DNA of 64,000 nt from contig CAWZYM010000477.1 in the NCBI GenBank assembly GCA_963966185.1, positions 12,501 through 76,500 on the forward strand, written 5' to 3'. This stretch comes from Rhabditoides inermis. Lineage: Eukaryota; Nematoda; Chromadorea; Rhabditida; Rhabditidae. The notes below the pieces were generated by a model. That model did not search any database. It was not told the DNA's origin and saw nothing but the letters and a program-made list of their open reading frames with translations. Shown piece by piece: positions 12,072 through 24,600 of this stretch (its first letter is position 1; every line of letters begins with the position of its first letter). The translations under genes and the position numbers were made by a program.

Positions 12072-12664
12072 TAAGTACTTTGCGCAAAATTTCCGCAAAC
12101 TTTTGTGCAATATTTCCGCAAACTTTTGGGTAATATTTCCGCATAGTACTTTGCGCAATATTTCAGCAAACTTTTGCGCAATATTTCCGCAAACTTTTGG
12201 GTAATATTTCCGCACACTTTTGCGCAATTATTCCGCAAACTTTTGGGTAATTTTTCCGCAAAGTACTTTGCGCAATATTTCCGCAAACTTTTGGGTAATA
12301 TTTCCGCAAACTTTTGGGTAAAATTTCCGCAAACTTTTGGGTAATTTTTCCGCAAAGTATTTTGCGCAATATTTCCGCAAACTTTTGCGCAATATTTCCG
12401 CAAACTTTTGGGTAAAATTTCCGCAAACTTTTGGGTAATATTTTTGCAAAGTACTTTGCGCAAAATTTCCGCAAACGTTTGGGTAATATTTCCGCAAAGT
12501 ACTTTGCGCAAAATTTCCGCAAACGTTTGGGTAATATTTCCGCAAACTTTTGCGCAATATTTCCGCAAACTTTTGCGCAATATTTCCGCAAAATACTTTG
12601 CGCAATATTTCCGCAAACTTTTGCGCAATATTTCCGCAAACTTTTGGGTAATATTTCCGCAAAC
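12072..12664 (-). repeat. Satellite family B block in unit 2
   Basis: Same block as 10086-10678 with one or two base changes (for example tttttgcaaagtac near 12440). Confidence 0.93.
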
Positions 12665-13667
12665 CTTGGAGCAATATTTTCGCTAACCTTTGCGCAATAT
12701 TTCCGCAAACCTTTGCGCATTATTTCCGCATAGAGCTTTGCGCAATATTTCCGCAAAACTTTGCGCAATATTTCCGCAAACCTTTGCGCAGAATTTCCGC
12801 ATAGAGCTTTGCGCAATTTTTCCGCATAGAGCTTTGCGCAATTTTTCCGTAAAGAACTTTGCGCAATATTTCCGCAAACCTTTGCGCAATATTTCCGCAA
12901 ACCTTTGCGCATTATTTCCGCATAGAGCTTTGCGCAATATTTCCGCAAAACTTTGCGCAATATTTCCGCAAACCTTTGCGCAGAATTTCCGCATAGAGCT
13001 TTGCGCAATTTTTCCGCATAGAGCTTTGCGCAATTTTTCCGTAAAGAACTTTGCGCAATATTTCCGCAAACCTTTGCGCAATATTTCCGCATAGAGCTTT
13101 GCGCAATTTTTCCGCAAAGAACTTTGCGCAATATTTCCGCAAACCTTTCCGCAATATTTCCGCATAGAGCTTTGCGCAATTTTTCCGCAAAGAACTTTGC
13201 GCAATATTTCCGCAAACCTTTGCGCAATTTTTCCGCAAACCTTTGCGCAATATTTTCGCAAACCTTTGCGCAATATTTCCGCAAATCTTTGCGCATTATT
13301 TCCGCAAACCTTTGCGCAGAATTTCCGCAAACCTTTGCGCATCATTTCCGCAAAGAACTTTGCGCATATTTCCGCAAAGAACTTTGCGCATATTTCCGCT
13401 AACCTTTGCGCAATATTTCCGCAAACCTTTGCGCATTATTTCCGCAAACCTTTGCGCATTAATTTCGCAAACCTTTGTACAATATTTCCGCAAACCTTTG
13501 CGCAGAATTTCCGCAAACCTTTGCACAATAATTTCGCAAAGAACTTAGCGCAAAATTTCAGCAAAGAACTTTGCGCATATTTCCGCAATGAACTTAGTGC
13601 AATATTTCCGCAAACTTTTGCGCAGAATTTCCGCAAAGTACTTTGCGCAATTTTTCCGCAAACCCTT
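12665..13667 (-). repeat. Satellite family A block in unit 3, with internal duplication
   Basis: Same block as in units 1 and 2, but about 184 bp (catagagcttt...ccgtaaagaacttt cluster) is present twice in tandem near 12.72-13.09 kb. Confidence 0.9.
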
Positions 13668-14308
13668 CACACATATGGACCAAAGTCGCGGAGACGGTGC
13701 TAGTATACCGCTATCAGCCAATATTGGTAATAAAGAAGTAAGGAACTGAAAAATGTAGTGAAATGAAAACCTCAACCACAATAAGAAACTGACATGATAC
13801 TTTTCGGCTCCAGTAGCACTTCCGTCATTAGGATCTATAAACGTTGGTCCATATGTGTAAGTCGTTGTGCGATCTAGTAGACGATAAACCATTCTCAAAG
13901 ATGCAGGAGATAGTGACAATTCCGGGTGCTTACATTCACTCCGGACAAACATATCTGAAATGATAAAGTAGTTGAATGCTCTAAGACACTGATCACCAGA
14001 TAACAATGACGAGAATACTCCTTCCTCAAACAATTGGAGAGCATCGATTGCAATATGAGGAGAGAGACACACAGAATACCATGCGGTTATTCCTAAATGA
14101 GATTGATTTAAAAAAAAACAATTTGAATACCGGATAAACCGAGAGTCCTGTTTCGTGCATGCTGTAGTACGTTTCTTCGCGGAATATGCGCTTGCCTTAG
14201 GGGCCATCTCCACACAGCTCGTACCCCTCGTTGACCAGCTGGGGGATCTCCTCCCGCTCCTCCTCCTGCTATTTCCGCAGGAGGAGGAGCGGGAGGAGCT
14301 CCCCCAGC
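13668..14308 (-). pseudogene. Captured gene fragment, copy 3
   Basis: Full-length copy matching 9445-10085 at a constant offset of 4,223 bp, including the stretch lost from copy 2. It has the same intron-like gaps and the same closing hairpin (14238-14269 / 14277-14308). No promoter or intact frame. Confidence 0.5.
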
Positions 14309-16593
14309 TAAGTACTTTGCGCAAAATTTCCGCAAACTTTTGTGCAATATTTCCGCAAACTTTTGGGTAATATTTCCGCATAGTACTTTGCGCAATATTT
14401 CAGCAAACTTTTGCGCAATATTTCCGCAAACTTTTGGGTAATATTTCCGCACACTTTTGCGCAATTATTCCGCAAACTTTTGGGTAATTTTTCTGCGCAA
14501 TATTTCCGCAAACTTTTGGGTAATATTTCCGCAAACTTTTGGGTAAAATTTCCGCAAACTTTTGGGTAATTTTTCCGCAAAGTATTTTGCGCAATATTTC
14601 CGCAAACTTTTGCGCAATATTTCCGCAAACTTTTGGGTAAAATTTCCGCAAACTTTTGGGTAATATTTTCGCAAAGTACTTTGCGCAAAATTTCCGCAAA
14701 CGTTTGGGTAATATTTCCGCAAAGTACTTTGCGCAAAATTTCCGCAAACGTTTGGGTAATATTTCCGCAAACTTTTGCGCAATATTTCCGCAAACTTTTG
14801 CGCAATATTTCCGCAAAATACTTTGCGCAATATTTCCGCAAACTTTTGCGCAATATTTCCGCAAACTTTTGGGTAATATTTCCGCAAAATACTTTGCGCA
14901 AATTTTCCGCAAACTTTTGCGCAATATTTCCGCAAACTTTTGCGCAATATTTCCGCAAACTTTTGGGTAAAATTTCCGCAAACTTTTGGGTAATATTTCC
15001 GCAGAGTACTTTGCGCAAAATTTCCGCAAACGTTTGGGTAATATTTCCGCAAACTTTTGCGCAATATTTCCGCAAACTTTTGCGCAATATTTCCGCAAAA
15101 TACTTTGCGCAATATTTCCGCAAACTTTTGCGCAATATTTCCGCAAACTTTTGGGTAATATTTCCGCAAAATACTTTGCGCAAAATTTCCGCAAACTTTT
15201 GCGCAATTATTCCGCAAACTTTTGGGTAATATTTCCGCAAAGTACTTCGCGCAAAATTTCCGCAAACTTTTGCGCAATAGTTCCGCAAACTTTTGCGCAA
15301 TTATTCCGCAAACTTTTGGGTAATTTTTCCGCAAAGTACTTTGCGCAATATTTCCGCAAACTTTTGGGTAATATTTCCGCAAAGTACTTTGCGCAAAATT
15401 TCCGCACACTTTTGCGCAATTATTCCGCAAACTTTTGGGTAATTTTTCCGCAAAGGTACTTCGCGCAATATTTCCGCAAACTTTTGGGTAATATTTCCGC
15501 AAAGTACTTTGCGCAAAATTTCCGCAAACTTTTGCGCAATATTTCGGCAAACTTTTGGGTAATATTTCCGCATAGTACTTTGCGCAATATTTCGGCAAAC
15601 TTTTGCGCAATATTTCCGCAAACTTTTGGGTAATATTTCCGCACACTTTTGCGCAATTATTCCGCAAACTTTTGGGTAATTTTTCCGCAAAGTACTTTGC
15701 GCAATATTTCCGCAAACTTTTGGGTAATATTTCCGCAAACTTTTGGGTAATATTTACGCAAACTTTTGCGCAATTATTCCGCAAACTTTTGGGTAATTTT
15801 TCCGCAAAGTACTTCGCGCAATATTTCCGCAAACTTTTGGGTAATATTTCCGCAAAGTACTTTGCGCAAAATTTCGGCAAACTTTTGCGCAACATTTCCG
15901 CAAACTTTTGGGTAATATTTCCGCAAACTTTTGCGCAATTATTCCGCAAACTTTTGGGTAATTTTTCCGCAAAGTACTTTGCGCAATATTTCCGCAAACT
16001 TTTGCGCAATATCTCCGCAAACTTTTGGGTAATATTTACGCAAACTTTTGCGCAATTATTCCGCAAACTTTTGGGTAATATTTCCGCAAACTTTTGGGTA
16101 ATTTTTCCGCAAAGTACTTTGCGCAATATTTCCGCAAACTTTTGGGTAATATTTCCGCAAACTTTTGGGTAATATTTACGCAAACTTTTGCGCAATTATT
16201 CCGCAAACTTTTGGGTAATTTTTCCGCAAAGTACTTTGCGCAATATTTCCGCAAACTTTTGGGTAATATTTCCGCAAACTTTTGCGCAATATTTCCGCAA
16301 ACTTTTGGGTAATATTTCCGCAAACTTTTGGGTAATTTTTCCGCAAAGTACTTTGCGCAATATTTCCGCAAACTTTTGGGTAATATTTCCGCAAACTTTT
16401 GGGTAATATTTACGCAAACTTTTGCGCAATTATTCCGCAAACTTTTGGGTAATTTTTCCCAAAGTACTTCGCACAATATTTCCGCAAACTTTTGGGTAAT
16501 ATTTCCGCAAACTTTTGGGTAATATTTACGCAAACTTTTGCGCAATTATTCCGCAAACTTTTGGGTAATTTTTCCGCAAAGTACTTCGCGCAA
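14309..16593 (-). repeat. Satellite family B array before the fold-back element
   Basis: Family B monomers with mixed order of the gcgcaa and gggtaa types. From about 15.6 kb a regular four-monomer unit of 94 bp (23+23+25+23) emerges. The array is split between caata and tttcc by a TA-flanked insertion at 16596. Confidence 0.94.
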
Positions 16594-16595
16594 TA

Positions 16596-18599
16596 CAGTA
16601 CTGTTCATCCGCGATGAGCCAATTCCGTGGATTCCACGGATTCCACGGAATCATGGGAATTTCTGTGACTGTCTCGCCACTCTCCTCTGACCTCATAGTC
16701 TCTCGCTTTCTCCCCTCTCTCCCCGCATTCTCCCCTCTGGCAATATGCTGGAGGGGAGAAAGCGAGTCTATGTAGTGATTAATGGACAACTTTCCAGAAA
16801 TGAAGTTTTCATGAAACGAAATTGTCATGGTTGATCAGATTTTGATCTAAGCTTCACGAATATACCATATTTCATAGGGCTGAGATCAACTTCAGGAGTT
16901 GGATATGTTCAGTACTGACTTCAGGTTTGACTTCAGTTTTCGATATGAAATATATGACGGAATCATCACAATACTTGATTTCGTAAAAAAAAAAGCGATT
17001 CTGTCGACTTTTTTTTCTAAAAATGTATTTCTTTATTGGTTGGTCCCTCGATATAGCAAACCCTCGCATCATCCAATCTGTCCTATTCGAGTCCTCATGA
17101 GACATGGATGTTCTGGATGCTCTCACTTTACAGTGGATAGTGTTTTGAAAAACCACATAGATTTTAGTTGTGTTGTCTTTCTCTCATCGAGACGAGTAAA
17201 ATGACGTCTTTCAATTTTAATTTGGACCATTTTGAACAAATCCAGGTATCGCCACCCGGGCTAATTTCCAGATCAACTTGAGTGAATGTGCAAATCCACC
17301 ATCGACTCTCTCCTTTATGGCCCCTTCCCTCTGGCAAACGGTCGAGTCTTGGCAGACTGCCACACCATGCATCCCCTCGCTCCGCCCCTATCCCACTGTT
17401 TTTGGTGTTTGAGATATCAGCTGTGATTGTTCGTGTACCGGCTTTCTCTCATCGAGACGAGTAAAATAACGTCTTTCAATTTTAATTTGGACCATTTTGA
17501 ACAAATCCAGGTATCGCCACCCGGGCTAATTTCCAGATCAACTTGAGTGAATGTGCAAATCCACCATCGACTCTCTCCTTTATGGCCCCTTCCCTCTGGC
17601 AAACGGTCGAGTCTTGGCAAACTGCCACACCATGTATCCCCTCGCTCCGCTCCTGTTCATCTGTCAATTCTAACCGGGTGGCGATACCTGGATTTGTTCA
17701 AAATGGTCCAAATTAAAATTGAAAGACGTTATTTTACTCGTCTCGATGAGAGAAAGCCGGTACACGAACAATCACAGCTGATATCTCAAACACCAAAAAC
17801 AGTGGGATAGGGGCGGAGCGAGGGGATGCATGGTGTGGCAGTCTGCCAAGACTCGACCGTTTGCCAGAGGGAAGGGGCCATAAAGGAGAGAGTCGATGGT
17901 GGATTTGCACAATCAGTCAAGTTGATCTGGAAATTAGCCCGGGTGGCGATACCTGGATTTGTTCAAAGTGGTCCAAATTAAAATTGAAAGACGTCATTTC
18001 ACTCGTCTCGATGAGAGAAAGACAACACAACTAAAATCTATGTGGTTTTTCAAAACACTATCCACTGTAAAGTGAGAGCATCCAGAACATCCATGTCTCA
18101 TGAGGACTCGAATAGGACAGATTGGATGACGCGAGGGTTTGCTATATCGGGGGACCAACCAATTAAGAAAAACATTTTTAGAAAAAAAGTCGACAGAATC
18201 GCTTTTTTTTACGAAATCAAGTATTGTGATGATTCCGTCATATATTTCATATCGAAAACTGAAGTCAAAACTGAAGTCAGTACTGAACATATCCAACTAC
18301 TGAAGTTGATCTCAGCCCTATGAAATATGGTATATTCGTGAAGCTTAGATCAAAATCTGATCAACCATGACAATTTCGTTTCATGAAAACTTCATTTCGG
18401 AAAAGTTGTCCATTAATCACTACATAGACTCGCTTTCTCCCCTCCAGCATATTGCCAGAGGGGAGAATGCGGGGAGAGAGGGGAGAAAGCGAGAGACTAT
18501 GAGGTCAGAGGAGAGTGGCGAGACAGTCACAGAAATTCCCATGATTCCGTGGAATCCGTGGAATCCACGGAATTGGCTCATCGCGGATGAACAGTACTG
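16596..18599. mobile_element. Palindromic (fold-back) Tc1/mariner-like non-autonomous element
   Basis: A 2,004-bp insertion that starts CAGTACTGTTCATCCGCGAT and ends with its reverse complement. TA stands on both sides (16594-16595 and 18600-18601); removing the insert restores the normal satellite gcgcaaTAtttccgc. The ends and TA duplication are those of the Tc1/mariner superfamily. The inverted arms are about 925 bp each (16596-17522 and 17679-18599) around a loop of about 155 bp. Part of the left arm (about 17185-17400) is repeated in tandem at 17440-17650. No transposase gene is present, so it would depend on one elsewhere. Confidence 0.85.
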
Positions 18600-18637
18600 T
18601 ATTTCCGCAAACTTTTGGGTAATATTTCCGCAAAGTA

Positions 18638-18688
18638 CTATATATATAAAAAATATATATAAAAAATATATATATATTTATATAATTT
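18638..18688. repeat. AT-rich island within satellite B
   Basis: About 50 bp of tatata and aaaaaatata sequence interrupts a monomer 40 bp after the fold-back element. It probably grew from the 'gtacta' part of the 25-bp monomer or is a small separate insertion. Confidence 0.7.
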
Positions 18689-21600
18689 CGGCAAACTTTT
18701 GCGCAACATTTCCGCAAACTTTTGGGTAATATTTCCGCAAACTTTTGCGCAATTATTCCGCAAACTTTTGGGTAATTTTTCCGCAAAGTACTTTGCGCAA
18801 TATTTCGGCAAACTATTTCCGCAAACTTTTGTGCAATATTTCCGCAAACTTTTGGGTAATATTTCCGCAAACTTTTGGGTATTTTTTTCCGCAAAGTACT
18901 TTGCGCAATATTTCCGCAAACTTTTGCGCAATATTTCCGCAAACTTTTGGGTAATACTTCCGCAAACTTTTGTGCAATATTTCCGCAAACTTTTGGGTAA
19001 TATTTCCGCAAACTTTTGGGTAATTTTTCCGCAAAGTACTTTGCGCAATATTTCCGCAAACTTTTGGGTAATATTTCCGCAAACTTTTGCGCAATTATTC
19101 CGCAAACTTTTGGGTAGTTTTTCCGCAAAGTACTTTGCGCAATATTTCCGCAAACTTTTGGGTAATATTTCCGCAAACTTTTGTGCAATATTTCAGCAAA
19201 CTTTTGGGTAATATTTCCGCAAACTTTTGGGTAATTTTTCCGCAAAGTACTTTGCGCAATATTTCCGCAAACTTTTGCGCAATATTTCCGCAAACTTTTG
19301 GGTAATATTTACGCAAACTTTTGCGCAATTATTCCGCAAACTTTTGGGTAACTTTTCCGCAAAGTACTTTGCGCAATATTTCCGCAAACTTTTGGGTAAT
19401 ATTTCCGCAAACTTTTGTGCAATATTTCCGCAAACTTTTGGGTGATATTTCCGCAAACTTTTGGGTAATATTTCCGCAAAGTACTTTGCGCAAAATTTCC
19501 GCAAACGTTTGGGTAATATTTCCGCAAAGTACTTTGCGCAAAATTTCCGCAAACTTTTGGGTAATATTTCCGCAAACTTTTGCGCAATTATTCCGCAAAC
19601 TTTTGAGTAATATTTCCGCAAACTTTTGGGTAATTTTTCCGCAAAGTACTTTGCGCAATATTTCCGCAAACTTTTGCGCAATATTTCCGCAAACTTTTGG
19701 GTAAAATTTCCGCAAACTTTTGGGTAATATTTCCGCAAAGTACTTTGCGCAAAATTTCCGCAAACGTTTGGGTAATATTTCCGCAAAGTACTTTGCGCAA
19801 AATTTCCGCAAACTTTTGCGCAATATTCCGCAAACTTTTGGGTAATATTTCCGCAAAGTACTTTGCGCAAAATTTCCGCAAACGTTTGGGTAATATTTAA
19901 GCAAAGTACTTTGCGCAAAATTTCCGCAAACTTTTGGGTAAAATTTCCGCAAACTTTTGGGTAATATTTCCGCAAACTTTTGCGCAATCATTCCGCAAAC
20001 TTTTGGGTAATTTTTCCGCAAAGTACTTTGCGCAATATTTCCGCAAACTTTTGGGTAATTTTTCCGCAAACTTTTGTGCAATATTTCCGCAAACTTTTGG
20101 GTAATATTTCCGCAAACTTTTGGGTAATTTTTCCGCAAAGTACTTTGCGCAATATTTCCGCAAACTTTTGCGCAATATTTCCGCAAACTTTTGGGTAAAA
20201 AATCCGCAAACTTTTGGGTAATATTTCCGCAAAGTACTTTGCGCAAAATTTCCGCAAACTTTTGGGTAAAATTTCCGCAAACTTTTGGGTAATATTTCCG
20301 CAAACTTTTGCGCATTTATTCCGCAAACTTTTGGGTAATTTTTCCGCAAAGTACTTTGCGCAATATTTCCGCAAACTTTTGGGTAATATTTCCGCATACT
20401 TTTGCGCAATATTTCCGCAAACTTTTGGGTAATATTTCCGCAAACTTTTGGGTAATTTTTCCGCAAAGTACTTTGCGCAATATTTCCGCAAACTTTTGGG
20501 TAATATTTCCGCAAACTTTTGGGTAACATTTACGCAAACTTTTGCGCAATTATTCCGCAAACTTTTGGGTAATTTTCCCGCAAAGTACTTCGCGCAATAT
20601 TTCCGCAAACTTTTGGGTAATATTTCCGCAAAGTACTTTGCGCAAAATTTCGGCAAACTTTTGCGCAACATTTCCGCAAACTTTTGGGTAATATTTCCGC
20701 AAACTTTTGCGCAATTATTCCGCAAACTTTTGGGTAATTTTTCCGCAAAGTACTTTGCGCAATATTTCGGCAAACTTTTGCGCAATATTTCCGCAAACTT
20801 TTGGGTAATATTTCCGCAAACTTTTGGGTAATTTTTCCGCAAAGTACTTTGCGCAATATTCCCGCAATTTTTTGGGTAATTTTTCCGCAAAGTACTTTGC
20901 GCAATATTTCCGCAAACGTTTGGGTAATATTTCCGCAAACTTTTGGGTTTTCCGCAAACTTTTGGGTAATTTTTCCGCAAAGTACTTTGCGCAATATTTC
21001 CGCAAACTTTTGCGCAATATTTCCGCAAACTTTTGGGTAATATTTACGCAAACTTTTGCGCAATTATTCCGCAAACTTTTGCGCAATTATTCCGCAAACT
21101 TTTGCGCAATATTTCCGCAAACTTTTGGGTAATATTTCCGCAAACTTTTGTGCAATATTTCCGCAAACTTTTGGGTAATATTTCCGCAAACTTTTGGGTA
21201 ATTTTTCCGCAAAGTACTTTGCGCAATATTTCCGCAACCTTTTGCGCAATATTTCCGCAAACTTTTGCGCAATATTTCCGCAAACTTTTGGGTAATATTT
21301 ACGCAAACTTTTGCGCAATTATTCCGCAAACTTTTGGGTAATTTTTCCGCAAAGTACTTTGCGCAATATTTCCGCAAACTTTTGGGTAATATTTCCGCAA
21401 ACTTTTGCGCAATTATTCCGCAAACTTTTGGGTAATTTTTCCGCAAAGTACTTTGCGCAATATTTCCGCAAACTTTTGGGTAATATTTCCGCAAACTTTT
21501 GTGCAATATTTCCGCAAACCTTTGGGTTATATTTCCGCCAACTTTTGGGTAATTTTTCCGCAAAGTACTTGCGCAATATTTCCGCAAACTTTTGCGCAAT

Positions 21601-24600
21601 ATTTCCGCAAACTTTTGCGCAATTATTCCGCAAACTTTTGGGTAATTTTTCCGCAAAGTACTTTGCGCAATATTTCCGCAAACTTTTGCGCAATATTTCC
21701 GCAAACTTTTGGGTAAAATTTCCGCAAACTTTTGGGTAATATTTCCGCAAACTTTTGCGCAATATTTCCGCAAACTTTTGGGTAATATTTCCGCAAAGTA
21801 CTTTGCGCAAAATTTCCGCAAACGTTTGGGTAATATTTAAGCAAAGTACTTTGCGCAAAATTTCCGCAAACTTTTGGGTAAAATTTCCGCAAACTTTTGG
21901 GTAATATTTCCGCAAACTTTTGCGCAATTATTCCGCAAACTTTTGGGTAATTTTTCCGCAAAGTACTTTGCGCAATATTTCCGCAAACTTTTGGGTGATA
22001 TTTCCGCAAACTTTTGCGCAATATTTCCGCAAACTTTTGGGTAATATTTCCGCAAACTTTTGGGTAATTTTTCCGCAAAGTACTTTGCGCAATATTTCCG
22101 CAAACTTTTGCGCAATATTTCCGCAAACTTTTGGGTAATATTTACGCAAACTTTTGCGCAATTATTCCGCAAACTTTTGGGTAATTTTTCCGCAAAGTAC
22201 TTTGCGCAATATTTCCGCAAACTTTTGGGTAATATTTCCGCAAACTTTTGCGCAATTATTCCGCAAACTTTTGGGTAATTTTTCCGCAAAGTACTTTGCG
22301 CAATATTTCCGCAAACTTTTGGGTAATATTTCCGCAAACTTTTGTGCAATATTTCCGCAAACTTTTGGGTAATATTTCCGCAAACTTTTGGGTATTTTTT
22401 TCCGCAAAGTACTTTGCGCAATATTTCCGCAAACTTTTGCGCAATATTTCCGCAAACTTTTGGGTAATACTTCCGCAAACTTTTGTGCAATATTTCCGCA
22501 AACTTTTGGGTAATATTTCCGCAAACTTTTGGGTAATTTTTCCGCAAAGTACTTTGCGCAATATTTCCGCAAACTTTTGGGTAATATTTCCGCAAACTTT
22601 TGCGCAATTATTCCGCAAACTTTTGGGTAGTTTTTCCGCAAAGTACTTTGCGCAATATTTCCGCAAACTTTTGGGTAATATTTCCGCAAACTTTTGTGCA
22701 ATATTTCAGCAAACTTTTGGGTAATATTTCCGCAAACTTTTGGGTAATTTTTCCGCAAAGTACTTTGCGCAATATTTCCGCAAACTTTTGCGCAATATTT
22801 CCGCAAACTTTTGGGTAATATTTACGCAAACTTTTGCGCAATTATTCCGCAAACTTTTGGGTAACTTTTCCGCAAAGTACTTTGCGCAATATTTCCGCAA
22901 ACTTTTGGGTAATATTTCCGCAAACTTTTGTGCAATATTTCCGCAAACTTTTGGGTGATATTTCCGCAAACTTTTGGGTAATATTTCCGCAAAGTACTTT
23001 GCGCAAAATTTCCGCAAACGTTTGGGTAATATTTCCGCAAAGTACTTTGCGCAAAATTTCCGCAAACTTTTGGGTAATATTTACGCAAACTTTTGCGCAA
23101 TTATTCCGCAAACTTTTGGGTAATTTTTCCGCAAAGTACTTTGCGCAATATTTCCGCAAACTTTTGGGTAATATTTCCGCAAACTTTTGCGCAATTATTC
23201 CGCAAACTTTTGGGTAATTTTTCCGCAAAGTACTTTGCGCAATATTTCCGCAAACTTTTGCGCAATATTTCCGCAAACTTTTGGGTAATATTTACGCAAA
23301 CTTTTGCGGAATTATTCCGCAAACTTTTGGGTAATTTTTCCGCAAAGTACTTTGCGCAATATTTCCGCAAACTTTTGGGTAATTTTTCCGCAAACTTTTG
23401 TGCAATATTTCCGCAAACTTTTGGGTAATATTTCCGCAAACTTTTGGGTAATTTTTTTCCGCAAAGTACTTTGCGCAATATTTCCGCAAACTTTTGCGCA
23501 ATATTTCCGCAAATTTTTGGGTAAAAATTTCCGCAAACTTTTGGGTAATATTTCCGTAAAGTACTTTGCGCAAAATTTCCGCAAAGTTTTGGGTAAAATT
23601 TCCGCAAACTTTTGGGTAATATTTCCGCAAACTTTTGCGCAATTATTCCGCAAACTTTTGGGGAATTTTTCCGCAAAGTACTTTGCGCAATATTTCCGCA
23701 AACTTTTGGGTAATATTTCCGCAAACTTTTGCGGAAATATTTCCGCAAACTTTTGGGTAATATTTCCGCAAACTTTTGGGTAATTTTTCCGCAAAGTACT
23801 TTGCGCAATATTTCCGCAAACTTTTGCGCAATATTTCCGCAAACTTTTGGGTAATATTTACGCAAACTTTTGCGCAATTATTCCGCAAACTTTTGCGCAA
23901 TATTTCCGCAAACTTTTGGGTAATATTTCCGCAAACTTTTGGGTAATATTTCCGCAAACTTTTGGGTAATATTTCCGCAAACTTTTGGGTAATTTTTCCG
24001 CAAAGTACTTTGCGCAATATTTCCGCAAACTTTTGCGCAATATTTCCGCAAACTTTTGCGCAATATTTCCGCAAACTTTTGGGTAATATTTCCGCAAACT
24101 TTTGGGTAATATTTCCGCAAACTTTTGGGTAATATTTCCGCAAACTTTTGGGTAATTTTTCCGCAAAGTACTTTGCGCAATATTTCCGCAAACTTTTGCG
24201 CAATATTTCCGCAAACTTTTGCGCAATATTTCCGCAAACTTTTGCGCAATATTTCCGCAAACTTTTGCGCAATTATTCCGCAAACTTTTGGGTAATTTTT
24301 CCGCAAAGTACTTTGCGCAATATTTCCGCAAACTTTTGGGTAATATTTCCGCAAACTTTTGCGCAATTATTCCGCAAACTTTTGGGTAATTTTTCCGCAA
24401 AGTACTTTGCGCAATATTTCCGCAAACTTTTGGGTAATATTTCCGCAAACTTTTGGGTAATTTTTCCACAAAGTACTTTGCGCAATATTTCCGCAAACTT
24501 TTGCGCAATATTTCCGCAAACTTTTGTGCAATAATTCCGCAAACTTTTGGGTAATATTTCCGCAAACTTTTGGGTAATTTTTCCGCAAAGTACTTTGCGC

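Larger units (their letters stand above)
8611..14875. repeat. Three-copy long unit: satellite A, gene fragment, satellite B
   Basis: The marker 'cttggagcaatattttcgct' occurs at 8611, 10679 and 12665, giving units of 2,068 bp, 1,986 bp and a third of about 2.2 kb. Each contains family A satellite, a captured non-satellite fragment, a 32-bp-arm hairpin and about 590 bp of family B satellite. Unit 2 lacks 83 bp of the fragment. Unit 3 has an extra internal duplication of about 184 bp of family A at roughly 12.7-13.1 kb. The third unit runs on into continuous family B, so its end is approximate. Confidence 0.8.
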
